64,000 nucleotides of DNA from Cyprinodon diabolis (taxonomy: Eukaryota > Chordata > Actinopteri > Cyprinodontiformes > Cyprinodontidae), in NCBI GenBank assembly GCA_030533445.1, contig CM060066.1:37738235-37802234 (forward strand). Direction: 5' to 3'. Under the pieces are notes generated by a model, which worked only from the letters and a program-made list of their open reading frames with translations, made no database searches and had not been told where the DNA came from. Position 1 is the first letter of the stretch. Each line of letters begins with the position of its first letter. Below, one piece after another: positions 11,501 to 25,500 of the stretch. The translations under genes and the position numbers were made by a program.

Positions 11501-14500
11501 ACGAAGGTAACAAAAAAATCTTCCCTATTTGTCATACCTTTGTTTACATTATGTTAACTTGAAAAAAAGCATTTTTCTCTTAATTTATTATGGATGGGCG
11601 TGACTCCAGCTATGTGTTAAGGGTTACCGTCTGTGTGGAAGAAGAACCACGTCAACCAGAAGTTTTTACAGCACCCAATGGTTTTTTTTCAGAACTGCTC
11701 TGAATTTACCTCTATCATTTTCTAAAAGAACTAGCTTCACTGATCCAACAGAAAGTAAGTATAATCACAGGAGGATGCCTCATGTTTCACTATAAGGGAT
11801 TGTGTGTTTTTCGCGAGAGAAATAGAGCTGTATCCCTTTAAGGTGTGCATGTGTAGTATGGCTGCAAACCCAATAGATGGAGCAAAGTTGATCTAATAAC
11901 CAGGTGCTACTAGAATTACACTGAATCCGATTTTGCATCCAATCCAAAATCATCTGACTAGGTTGTGTAATTTAGCAGTCATTGAAAGTCAATGAGGTTA
12001 GTCCCATTAGAAAACGATTTTATGCAAGGGGGGCCGCGTAGGTCCGACTGAGATAGACCCCAGGTCTAGTTTAGACAGACTAGGCAGCAATTCGTGCAAC
12101 TTCATGGGTGTGACAGGAAAACACATCCACTTTTGGGAAAAATACCAAATAAAATCTGTTAATCGTACAGGGAAAGAGTCTGGTCGCACATTGTGTATAT
12201 AGTATGCAGGACAGACTTGCAAAAAAAAAAATCAATGAAACAAAAAAAAACAAAAAAATGAATAATTTACTCATGATCGGAGTTCAGGAGGTTAGAAAAA
12301 GGATTAAGTCACGATCCTCTTTGAGTCTCACTAAAACAAGGGACAGAAAGTGAAATTTATCAATCTCCTAGAAAAAAATGAGAAAGCACAGATATAGCAA
12401 AATAATGATCTTAATGAAAAAAGAAAAACTTCAATAAACTTCTCAGATCTCTAAGAATTACCTCTCTGCCACTGTAAGTATATAAACCGTCACACAATGT
12501 TTATTGCTGTGTTTCTCTTTTCTTTAGACGTAGATCTCATTTTGTTTTTAACACATGAACATTCTCTATTCTTTCTGATGTGTAATTCTGCACAAACTTA
12601 TTAATTGGGGCTTTGCTTTATAGAATGCCCCGGTGTTTTTTTTTTTTTATTAATAAGCAGTTTTAATTTGTGTATAGCACAGAGACAGAAGTGAAAAAAT
12701 CTGAACAGATCTGCTCATCCTGCCTAGCTGGAGCCCCTCTCCAAAAAAAAAAAAAAAATCAGATCAGAGATTAAAAAGTCATACACAACTGGTATGTTCA
12801 GCTTCATGGTTATGCAGATCATGTGCTTATAACCAAACTGAATAATTGTATGTATTCCTTACCAACCACAAAAGCTATTTGTTAAACGTTAAGAACAAAT
12901 TACAGGTACATTCTGTGAGTTCATATTTTGATATTTAACAATATGAATGGTAAAAACAGGTGATAATGACAGAAGATAGAAAGAATAAATGTGCAAGTGA
13001 ACATACAGTATGTCGAGGTTGTCATTTTTTTGACATAGAAAAAAGACTAAAGCAGAGTAATATTAGTGGTAAAAAAGATTTCTGGGTTGGATGAATCCAT
13101 GCCATGGAAGCAAACAACATTTAAGCAATTAAACAAAAACTAAAAATACAAAAAGTTAAAATAAATTATTTTGTTTCTTCTTTAATGTCCTTCTGTAAGC
13201 TCAGCACAAAACACAGTTATGTTGTATTAAATTACTATGGCAAGTCAATTTTTATATCGAGCGGGTATTGTGAAGCAGTTGGTTAGGATAAAAAAAAGCA
13301 ACTGTTTTAGGCTTAAACTTGCTCACAGTGACTGCTTTCCAGACTAATGCCAGGTTTTATGAATGAAATGCATTCATTTTAACTCTCACCTTTACAATGC
13401 AGACCGTTTCAATGTGTTCAAACGCTTTTTTTTTTTTTTCAAGAATTTAATTTTTCTCACAATGAAGAAATTCAATTCTGCATCTAAACCATCCCCTTAG
13501 GGAGCAGTGGGCCCCCGCCGTACAGTGCCCAGGGAACAGTCTAGGGACCACAAACCTCTGGGACCCAGAGTTGCAGTCTGTGAGAGTTGAACTCAGGACC
13601 TCCAAACCAAAGCGCAATGCTCTAATCACTAGGCCACCACTCCCCATTTGAACCCCAGACCAGGAATCGAACTCAGATGCTTTACTGTTTTTTTAATTGG
13701 GTTCTACTAAATGATAAAATAATAACTTCTATCCGATATCATCACCAGAGGATATCCTAGTTTTTATGATCAATTACAGGATAGTTGAAGGCATCAATAT
13801 AGATCAGGGGTTACTAATTAAAAATCAGCGGGGTCTGAATAAAGTGACCCGAGTAAAGATCTGGAGACATTTTAAATTATAATCTGTTACTTTAAATGGA
13901 ATTTAACACTGAAATAAAATTAGGTATGGTTTATAGACGATTTGAGTCACATGTTTTATAAAACACCTGAACTGACCGTTATATATTTTTTTTCTTTTTT
14001 TTTTCTGGCTTAATGAGAGCAGTGGGCTTTAGGCTGCCCTGCAAGGCTTTAAACCTGGGTTTGAATGGAGACAAAGCCATTCTCAAGCACCCACTGTGCA
14101 TATGTATGTATAGTACATTATAAATAGTAGCCTTTTCTTTTAAGTAATGTATAGCAACATTACTTACAACTCTTAATTCAAACTTCAATTCTCTTTACTC
14201 ACAAAGTGCTAGTAGCATATGCAATTTTTTGGCTTAAATGGGGCAGTCTGCATCAGCTTTGCACCCATTATCCACAATCCTCGTTAATCACCCACAACAC
14301 TCTCACTAATTGCATGTGCTGTTTTTTTTTTTTTTTTCCTTTTACAGAAATAATGTACCCCTCCTTATTTGGAATTTTTGATGGTTATTGTGTGAAGCAG
14401 GTAAGCAAAGTTCATTCAACTTTGGATAAATGCTGTATTCCAATCTAAAATTGTATTTTCTCCAAGCATTGGGCCACTTCTTGCCACTCCTATTTAAAGG

Positions 14501-17500
14501 CTAGATTTGTGGACCTTTACAGCAATTTCAGAATAACCATTAACCACTGGTCTATCGCTTAATACCTTAAAAAAAAAAAAAACACTGAGCTCTGTGGTTA
14601 TAACATTGCATATTTAAAAATTCAAGGGGTGTGAATCTTCTCAAAAGGGAGGGTGTAGCTTTGGAGACATCAAAGCTAACCTGCATTGAACCCATAAAGG
14701 AATAATGCAGGACAAATGCTCAATCAATTGTTTCAGGTTTATTTCATGCTTTTGCTTTAAAGGCCTGAACATTCTCCTTTCAAAGATTTACAGCATAGGT
14801 TTTCACACCTTAAATGCACCTGGAGGGCATTAAGACACTATATTAACAGTGTAATAACTAGCAGGTGCTCTCCTTTGGCACATGTTATCGGTTTTGTTGC
14901 CATAGAGAAAACGAATCCCTGAGAAATAAAAAGTGCCTCAAAATGTGTCCATTGCAAAATTGCTCCAGACACAAATCAATTGCCAATAAATATAGAGTCA
15001 AAGACAGTCATTTTTAAATAGGGTTAGCTAGTAGGACCTGTTTTTAAATGAAAAAAAAAAAAACTATCTCTGTGTTTTACTGCTAATAAATGAAATAAAA
15101 ACATAAGATAAATTGAATTAAAGAAAGTCATATTAGATGAAATAGCTTAATTCAGTGTTTCTGTCATGCTTTATAAGAATAAGAATTGTCTTTTGCTTTG
15201 AAAAGTACTACCCATTGAATGGCATCACCTTGAATGATGATAGTTTAATGTAGAAACATGCAATAAATGCTGATTCATTTTTAGACAATGTGATTAAATA
15301 TGCAGAAAAGGGGAGCAGGGGGGTTTAAAACATACAAACTTACAATTTGATGACCATGTTACTTAAAACTAACTTTAACTTGAAGATTACTGATACCATT
15401 GCCGACATGCTCAAACATATACTTTTCTGTCCAAACATATTTTTTGAGAAACAGAAAACAGATTGAGATATGAGTCATCCTCCTCTCAGTCTGTCTCCTT
15501 CAGTGTTTCTCTTAGCGTCATGGATGGCTGTAGCAAAGCATCAGGTTAGATATGCTAAGATTTTTTTTTTTTCCTATTTGGGTATTCATCGGGCTTAACC
15601 AAAAGTCTTGTTAAGAACAATTTATCTTTGCATGTCAAAGAATAAATGAACCATAAAAAAAAACAAACCTGTAAAACGCAAAACAAAAACAGCTTAAAGT
15701 GTTTTTCTTCAGACTGAATAAAGCAGATTTCCGGTACAGTCTAATGCGAGAAAACAAACTATGTTTTACGTATGAGACTTGAGGAGTGTGAACTGCTGAT
15801 TAAACGTTGAGAGCTGCACACTTGGGGTTTTGTAAGTGCAAAATAACAATATAAAACAGTTGCAGAGCAGACTCCCACAGAAATAACTTCATGGCTGGTA
15901 GGAAAAAAAGTCAATTTCTCACTAAAAAGACAATTTTTCATATAAAATATTTCTATTAAATTTGACATATGGGTGAGCTTAATAAGAGAGTATTTCATGA
16001 GAAAATACATTACTTCCAAAATGTAATTAAAAAAGTGAAATTCAAATTAGATAGATTAATTACAGAATAATAGATTAAGCATTGATTTGTGTTTATTTTT
16101 TTGACTACTGTCTAAAGCTAACAACTTTTTTACAAACATGAATATAACAGACAAATAAAGAGATTAGAAAAAAAGTGAAATGTAATATGATATAATCTAT
16201 ATGAATATTGGGAAAAATGTGTGTCTTAATACACAGTAGAAAGTTGTTGACTCCTTTGGAAGGAGGTTGAGTCACAAAGAGTCAAAGCAATTAGCTGTTC
16301 ACAGGGTCCTCCAGCACATTAATGGAAAATTCAGTGGAAAAACAATGCTTGATTTAAATTTCTTAAATGAATTTCTGAAAACATTTAATAAATTGTAAAA
16401 AGTGAGATTCGCTGCTCTACCTGTTGTCGTTATTTTATTTCTTCATTTGTGGTGGTGTGCTCTTGTGATGGACTAATGACCTGTTCAGGGTGGACCCTGC
16501 CTCTTGCTCAATGACAGCTAAAGATGGACACCATCATTGGGTATAGAACATGGGTTGAAATCTAATGCTACAAATTTTATATACTTAGCAAAATACTTTA
16601 TACTATAATGGTTACTGCTCCTAACGTTATGACTAAAAAATTGCATCAGTTTATTTAAAGGAACATGCAATTATCTATAAATGTAACCATTCAGAGCTTT
16701 TTTGAAATACGTAAAATGTGAGGGTCTGAAAAAAAAGAAAAAAAACTTCATATAATTAAATTTCAAAGCTTTTAATTGTTTAACATTTCATTTTTTCATT
16801 CTTTAAATAAGGTATTTTTTCTTGCTGTTTGCAGTTTAGATTTTTAGAAGCTCAGAGATTTCAAGCAATGTTTCATCATGAAGGCATCTACTGCAACTGC
16901 AGAACAATAAAAAAATATATATAGTGGCAGATTTTTTTTACTTCCTATGAATGTCAGGGTACCTGGTCCACCAATACAGTAAAGAAAAACTGACTTAATC
17001 TTACAAACTGGCTGTACTATGGAAACATGAAAAAAAAATACACTAAGAATAAAAGAATAAACTAAATACCCATGTATAAATCTATATTCTTGCATGTATT
17101 TGACTAACCTGAAAGAGAACAAAAAACACAACTGCAAACCTTGCGACATAGACACACAGTTCTCTAAAAAAGCATGTGCTCTAATTAAATAACATTTTTT
17201 GAACTATGATACATATCTTTTGAAGCAAACCTCCAAAAACAGGCAGATATTACTGAATTCCTGGACTACATTTTTATCCAGATAAAGGATTAAAAATGTT
17301 CAACACAATACAGAAAAAATAAAACATGGTTATGCTAAAGGTTTTCTGTGAGGAAAAATACTGAGCAAATATTCTGTACAGAACAAAGCTTATAGGCAAG
17401 CTGTGAAACTTGAAACAATTCAGCGTATTTTCAGACTGCAGTTCCAAGAAAAGAAAACAAACAAAAAAAAGAAATGAAGACAAATATGTGTGGAACAAAC

Positions 17501-20500
17501 TACTTTTTGTGTTTCCCTGAGCTGCTTTGGAATGTCTGTCAAAACATGACCTGACATCGCTGTAGGCAAGATGTCTGCATAATTACTGATCTCCAGCAGA
17601 GCCTCTCACAGGTTGCGGCACATACCCAATTTGTCTGGATCCAAAACAAGCAGGCAACTAATCAGTAATGTCAATGTTTCTGCTCTCAATGCAACCAATT
17701 ACTGAGATTCTGAATCCATGTGCAGATCATTTTTAACTGGGCTTCACACAGACAATAATTTAAAAGCAAAATGTGAAGGATCAGCTAAAATTGAGGCTAA
17801 TTCAAGATACAGACACATATTTTGGAATACTTGATAGAAAATAAGTTTTACTGCTATTTTTGTCTGCCATGCATTGCAGATGATGTTATAAGCTGTCAGC
17901 GAAGCTTTCAAGCCAATTTAAAATTACAAACAAATTTTACAACAAAAAATATTCAAAGCACATTTTGGTAAACATGAATTGAATCAGATCTGGGATAGAA
18001 TTCTAAATTTGTTTTAAAATAAAATAGTAGTAGCTTACAAAAGTATAAACACTCCCTATAAAATAATATATCATATATCATTTCAAAACCTTTTTATATT
18101 TAATACAACATTCATAGTGTACAATCTAACAAGAAAAACAAACAAACAAATATTTAATAAAACTAGAGATGCACAGATCAAGTAAAAATACCTGGGCTGA
18201 GCGCATCGGCCGATATCCAATAGCGATCCGAATGATCTTGTACATACATCAACTAGTGATGCAACCTGGACACATCATCAGTGATATTACCTGGTATCAT
18301 AGAGTGTTTTGGGTCTTTCAAACATCATACACTCTCCTCCAGGCGACCCAGCCAGGGTTGATCAGAACCCAGCTTGTGTCCAGGTAGCGCTACCCTACCC
18401 ACGGATCTCCTCTCCTGATCCACAGCCAACGCGAGGCAACCTCTGCTGCCTCTGTGGCCTCCTTGATGGCCCTTCGCTTGCTGGCCCCTGTGATGCCCAG
18501 CATGCTGTACACCCTGCAGAGGGACTGGCCAGCAAACCCTCTGCATCCCACCTCAATGGGCTCGCATCTTGCTCGCCAACCATTGAGCCGACACTGCTCC
18601 ACCAGATCGCTGTACTTAGCCCTCTTTCTCTCGTTGGCCTCCTCGATGCAGTCTTCCCAAGGGACCGTGAGCTCCAGAAGCACAACCTGCTTCGATGTTG
18701 CTGAGGTCAGCACCACGTCTGGCCTTAGTGATGTTATGGCCACATTTTCTGGGAACTTCAGTTGTTTCCCCAAGTCTGTCATCAGCTCCCAATCCTGTGC
18801 CATTGTGAGGAGGCCAGAGGAAGAGACCCTGGCAACAGCTGGCGGTCCTTTTCCAGCTCTGATGAAGGAGATAGTCTTCTTTGCTGGGCGGAGGCGCTTG
18901 CAGTGGGCTATTCCACTGCAGATGGTGTTCACTATGGCCTTCAAGACCTGGTCATGACGCCAGCGATAGCGCCCCTCACTCAGGCTCCTCGGACAGCAGC
19001 TCAAGATGTGCTCCAGGGTCCCTCTCTTCTGGCACAGGGCACACGCTGGTGACTCCACCTTCCCCCAACAGAACAGGTTAGACGGGCTTGGCAATACGTC
19101 GTATACAGCCTGGACGAGGAATTTTATGCGCTGGGGCTCGGCTTTCCACAGTTCAGTCCATGTGAGTTCAGTCCATGTGACTTTGCGCTCTGCTGCTTGC
19201 TCCCATCGCGTCCAGGCTCCCTGCTGCCGCATTCCAAGCACCCTGCCGGCCCGCTCTTCTTCCACTGCTGCCCGCACTTCTTCCTGGAGCAGCGTTCTCC
19301 TCCTCTTCTCCTTTGAAAGATATATAAATGAACCATATATCTTTCCGTGTGAGTGAAGGCTTTAGGGCTGGTTATACTCCCGCAGCAGTGTGTCGCAGTC
19401 AGCTCGTCGCAGACATTTTAGATGTACGTCCAATATTGAAGCGTGGTCTGCGCTATGTTATTCCACGCCACAACGCAAAAGGGACAATTAAGAACTAGGT
19501 GTGGGTCTAGATATTCACATTTGCGTTTCACTGCGACACACATGCAGATGACCTGGTTACTGAGTATAAATCAGCCTTTTAGCCTTGACTTAAACATTCT
19601 TAAAATAAGGTAATAAATTAACAAATAAGCAGCAAAAAGTATAAGTGCATTGGGTTGGATCTCCGATATCCAATATCATTGGATAGCACTGATATCAGAT
19701 CAGTGCATCACTAAATACAACAATATTTATTTGCAATCGCTTGTTTTTTTTCTAAATATAATCATCTACCTGATTAAGCTTAAATAAATGCCAGAGGTCC
19801 ATGTTGGATGTGTCTGACTTTTACAAATTTGCCTCCATTATCAAAAAACATAGTTCGTATAAAGGTTACAATGAATCAGGAAAATCTTTACCATGGTATT
19901 AAAGCTATAGTTGGTAATACTGTTCAGAAACACTTTGTTATACTGAGTGAAATGGTTCTTCCATTCTAACAGTGGTCAAAACCTTATGTATTCAGAAAAA
20001 AGTTACGGGAAAAAAAATCAGACGTCTGTGAGAGCTGCAAGCCTCTAAAAACTCTGACCAACCGCTGTCATTCGGTCCGAACGAAAAAAATAAATAAAAT
20101 AAATAAGATGCATTAATCTCTGTCTCTCTTTCTCTGCATGCACGCTCATAAGGTTTGGCCGGAATTATAGACAACACCCCTTCGCAAAACTTGTGAGGTA
20201 AAGTATTGCTAAACCTGGCATGCTACCTTGAAAGCCACAATAATAATATACCGTATTTTCTGGACTATAGAAAACATCTCACTATAAGCCATACCCACTA
20301 AATGTTGTGAAAAAAATTCAAACGTACATACATAAGCCGTATTGGGCTATATTCCACTGATATCTACGGAAGTGTCTCCCACCAAATTTGTAGGGGGAGC
20401 TCTACATGAAACGCCTGGAGAAGGGACAAAAAGAATGCTAGCTCCTTTAGTTTGTCGGCTCGAAGCAGTGTCAATACCCGATCCATCCCGGAAGCACATT

Positions 20501-22505
20501 TGCGCAACCAGATATACATCCGGGTTTCAATTAATAATGTAATTATTGTACTAAAATCACTTATTTCTATCGTCAAATTACTAAAGAATGCTAATACACA
20601 TATTGTGTTTTATGACTTTTCTGAGCCAATTTTGATGCCTTTTACATTTTCTCCGTTAAACCGCTTGTCCGACATCGTCGGACATGCTCAGATTAGTCCA
20701 GGAAAATCATAATTAAACCATGTTTATCTGCATTTAAGTTGTTTCTGTCTTTAGGTTATGTATTATATAGCATAATATTAACACAAAGGGAAAACATAAC
20801 ACTCAGAAAGACTAGATTTAAGTTTAAATCCAAAGCTAAAAAAGTTAGCTCCCGGAAGCAGCGTAGAATCCCATTTGTGGTACAGATCGGGCACAGACGA
20901 GTGATAAAACAGAAGAGATTTTAAGACAATCATTTTCTCAGGAAATACATGATTAACCTTTAATACATTATAGTTTAGTACGCTTACTATTTTAGGGAGG
21001 GAAAAACGTAATTAGGTTCTTTTCTGCAAAATAACAATCGAGGGCATCCCGGATGTATATCTGGTAGGGGTGGTGGAGGTGTGCTGCTTTTGAATTTTGC
21101 TAGCTTTCCAACATTACCACCCATAGTTTTATTCTAGAGAGCATGCACAACCTGTTTCACTGTATCATTTAGATCCAGTCTGATAACAGGGATATTACAA
21201 CTCGTTGATTTGCCAATTATCGTTAGTGGGGTTAGAACTGAGATTTTTATCAAAGTAGGAGAAACTATGAATGAAAAGGTTTTGAGTCTTACTAAAAGGT
21301 TTTAGTTTCTAGGAAGTGCGTACTTAGTAGAAGTGCACATAGGTGTGGAGATTACAAGTGTATAAAATAGGAAAACTGGGATAGAATGGGTTATGTTAAC
21401 AACTTGAGCCTCTGCATCCTAACAGGGACATCATAAACAGTGGGACCTGGTGCTGTTTTTGCAATCCTCCAGCTAAAAGATATTTAAAAATTGCACAAGC
21501 AATGTTTTGTGCTTAAAGATGTACAGTTTAATAAAATCAATTATTTTGATACATTTGAAAACACTTTTTATACACACTGGGCCGGATCTATCAAAGGTTT
21601 GCGTGTATAAAAACGTGAGCTATTTCACTGCACACGCTAAAAAATGTACAAACTGATCTATCAACAGCATGCTAAAAGGATTTGGTCTTTAAAACGTGCT
21701 AAATAGCGCCTCTTATCCATTTAGTACTTTTTCTGCAATGAATATGCAATATGGGGCGTTTACACGCAAAAGTGCGTCTTGTGGGAGGAGAACATGTAAA
21801 TATATTAATTTAGCACTCGCAAAGTGATTTATCAAACCTGAAAGCAATTTTGCTAACGGTATCTGACTCTATATTTAACACGTTTCAAAAGAAGGTGCAA
21901 ATGGTCTGTATGCGTAATTGCGCACACATGGCAGCGGTTATTGTCGCAAGAAGGAGACATTGAAATGAAGCAAGGAGACGCAGAGAACGCATTTTTTCAC
22001 TCCGTGTGAATATTTTTGCAATGAACGAGGAAACGATCATCAAAACATATCGTTTATCCAGCATTGCCATTTTGGAGCTGTTAGGGGAACTCCGAATGGA
22101 TTTGGAGCCAGCCACAAGGAGGACCCACGCAATACCAGATATCACAAAACTCCTTGCAACATTGCACTTTTTTGCATCTGGGTCATTCCAGCGTACGGTT
22201 GCAGCGAGAGCTGGGATCTCCCAATCTCGTTTTTCAGAAGTGCTGTCCGACGTTCTAAATGCCATGTCGCCCTGACGCCCTACCAGAGAACCCAGACCTC
22301 CCCCCTGCGCCTGTGGAGCAACATGCCAATGCTGCGGAGATGCGTACGCGCAGTAATCTCATCCACAGTCACTTCTTGTGAGCCATTTGGTATGTGCATT
22401 TTCCTACAGGCCAATACAAAACACCTGTTTTTTTTTTTTTTTTTACTGCAGTGAAGTAGAAATTCAGCCACATACCACCTTAGGGAATAAAGGTTTCCAA
22501 AGTTT

Positions 22506-22551
<46 letters not shown>

Positions 22552-25500
22552 TTTTTGGAGGGGGTGGGGGTGTCACTGTAAGATTTAAATTTCTTAATGC
22601 ACTAGTTTGCACAAACTACAAACTACTTTGCCGCAAACCACAAAACGCGCAAAACCATCATTTAAATAGGGCGTCTCCAACAGTTTTGCACCTGCCACCA
22701 GTCACGCAAACACTCTTGTTAAATCACCCGCAAACCATGGTTCAGCCCCTCGGGCAAAATTCCAGTTTGCGAGCGCAAATTACTGCACGCAAAATGGGAT
22801 CTTGATAAATCCGGCCCACTGAGTTGAATTGCTAAACATCAGCATATCTCTGCCTTTTTGCTCAAAATGTCTCATCAAGGAAATGAATTATGGAGATGTG
22901 GGACAAACTACGCCCCTCTAATTAGCCAGTCATCAGCATGAGTTCCTGAAAAGTATTTTTGCCTCTTTCCTTTTCTAAATTAGCCACCATGTTCCTTTAT
23001 TCATGGGTATCAGAACGGTCTTTAAATGTTTGCAGCACTCAGTGTGAATGCCTCACAACACGTCAAAATTATATATTGATCTGTGATTCCACTCACCCTG
23101 TTGATCATAGAAGAGGGGAATATAAGGTTGTGAAAATATTAAAATGTCATGTACACCCTAATTTAGAAAATAAGCTGTCAAGTCAAATTCTTCCAAAACT
23201 GATTCCAATGCTAAGGCAAAGGAGAACTGTTCAATAGTTGTTGCCATCTTGTTGCGATTTCTCCAGCGTCAGGCAGCTTTGTCGTCATGCCCTCAAAACC
23301 CCACCCGCTTTGCATCCAGAAATTCAAAACACATCTCTGTGTTGTGATTTGCCCACCAGTTCTAGGGCCTGGGGCATTGATCAAGGCTCGACCAAACTCG
23401 CAGACAAAGATTATTAAGGCCGCTGGCAGGTGGGGCTAGTTTACTAGGCTGGTAAATATTGGAAGTTCAGTTTAATATAATACAAGTAGGTGAGTAGTTC
23501 CGTAAATGAATGAAAATAGTTGTTCTAATGGGTATTGAGTCAGATATGTGAAGGGTAATGTTTGATTTATCTAAAGGTTTTTATTTGTTACTGTGTAAAA
23601 AGGACAGATTCTAATATACAGTATCTGCAGTGTGGGGACTATAAATCTGATACGATTTTTATTTTTCAATTGCTATTTTGCACAATTTGCTAAATATAAG
23701 AGATTTTGCTGATATTTTTTTATACATACATTGTTTAGATTTACTTATATCTTTCTACCCCTTTTATAGAACAGAATATTATAGAAAATCCCTTTATTAT
23801 GCCACAATCAGGAAATTCTGGTCTTTACGGCAGCAAAAAGATTATATGAAAAAATGGTCACACAAATGTGGACCTTAGAAAAAGACAATAGTGTAGAGTT
23901 AAAATATAAACAATAAAGTACTGCACTGTTAAGTGTTTTAACAATATAAAACTGTGCACCTGGAGAATAAATAACCAGTATACAGCTATGGACATTTTTA
24001 CAGTAATGGATATTTGAAAATAGCAGCAACATCAGAGATGTGCAAAATCAAAGCAGCATGTTATTTAACTGATTAAGGTTTATATCATTACATTTGTTTT
24101 TATTTTATTTCATGTTCCAGATTTTATGACCATAGGTGAGGAAAAAACGTAGACCTGCCGGTAAATCAAGAGCTCTGTCTTTTGTCTTGGCTCCCTCCTC
24201 ACCCAAACAGTGTGCCAAGAGTATATAATAACTGCTGTAATTAATACATTTGTAGCTCTTTTTTCATGCTATAACCCCATTATAATCAGGAAGGAGACTC
24301 AGCGCTGATCTCTGGAACCATTTTCTCTTCCTCGTTTCCAACACGCCTTTTGAATTTGTTAGAATTACCTCTTCTAATGAGCTTAAACAATCAAAAACTT
24401 TATGAAACTTGCATTTCTGAGCTATAAGTCCTCCAAAACCCTTTTCCTCGGTAGAATAAAGTTTTAAAATAACCAACTTCCTTTCTTTCAGTTCACATAG
24501 TTCTCTGTCCTCTGCCTGAGTTGTTGGGTGAGGGAGTAAGTGGCAAAAGCTGGCATCTGTGGAGTGTTGTGCAAATGCATTTTGGCCTGCCACCATAGTG
24601 AATTTCATGCAGTCAGCAGGACTTCTACCCAAGGCATTGCAGAGTTAACCTAACTACAAATAAAGGCCAGCTGGTGTTCATAGTTCTGGTTTCCAACAGA
24701 TACACTTGGTTGTCAAAGCCAGAGCTCATCCAGTGAACCAAATAAAGCGATTCCTCCTCCGACTCTGCAAGCTTTATTATCACTACAAAAATCAACTCCT
24801 CAGAGCCTAGGGACAGTTTAACAAAGAGACTCTTTTTAGAAGGATGAAGATTGTTACTTCCCTTATACATATCTGGCTCTCCCTCAAATATGAGCCATTT
24901 TTTGTTGTGGAAAATTCACACTTTGCCTCAACAGATTCCCTCATTATCTCCTCAATGATCTTATGTTGAAAAATGGGACAAAAATCCCATCCATAGTAGC
25001 CACAAAAACTGCTGGTGCCCTTTTGGATAATGAGATCGGAATTTAGTTGAAATATTATCCTGTCTCCTCGAGCCACCTGAATGCAAAGCTCAACCATGTC
25101 CCTGATCCAACCTCCCAGAAACCACAATTACTCACTTAATGCAGTATTACATTTGGACACCCTGAGTTTGCTCTGGGTTGAGCAGTCGCAAGCAAACAGT
25201 AATTAGAATATAAAGACACTGTGGTTCCTGAAAATTTAATAAAGCATGCCCTTTGTAATGATCTGAAATGATCTGCACAAGGAGATAATTAAAAGAAAAA
25301 TCCACAACTGAGATGCATTGAGGAGACATGCTGCTCTGCTTTGAGACAAAGCAGAGGGAGATAGTGAGGGAGGTACCACTTACTCTGAGCATTTCACAGA
25401 ATTCACTAAAACTTACTATAACACACCATCTGTTCTGAGTTTACTTATCACTTCACATGATTAAAAGCTTGCAAGACCTTATTGGACAGCCCGTAATGAA

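Larger units (their letters stand above)
18164..19713. mobile_element. hAT-type element carrying nested insertions
   Basis: The ends TAGAGATGCACAGATC and, inverted, TAGTGATGCACTGATC are matching terminal repeats. The flanks AATAAAAC (18156-18163) and AATACAAC (19714-19721) form an 8-bp target duplication with one mismatch, as expected for hAT. The left arm reads CGGCCGATATCCAATAGCGA and the right arm ATCTCCGATATCCAATATCA. A relative without the insertions is at about 61656-61940. Between the arms lie a LINE 3' end and a small MITE. No hAT transposase is present. Confidence 0.75.

Noticed and set aside
18309..19356. Several plus-strand frames of 66-167 codons
   Set aside because: They are antisense shadows of the RLE-LINE frame on the minus strand.
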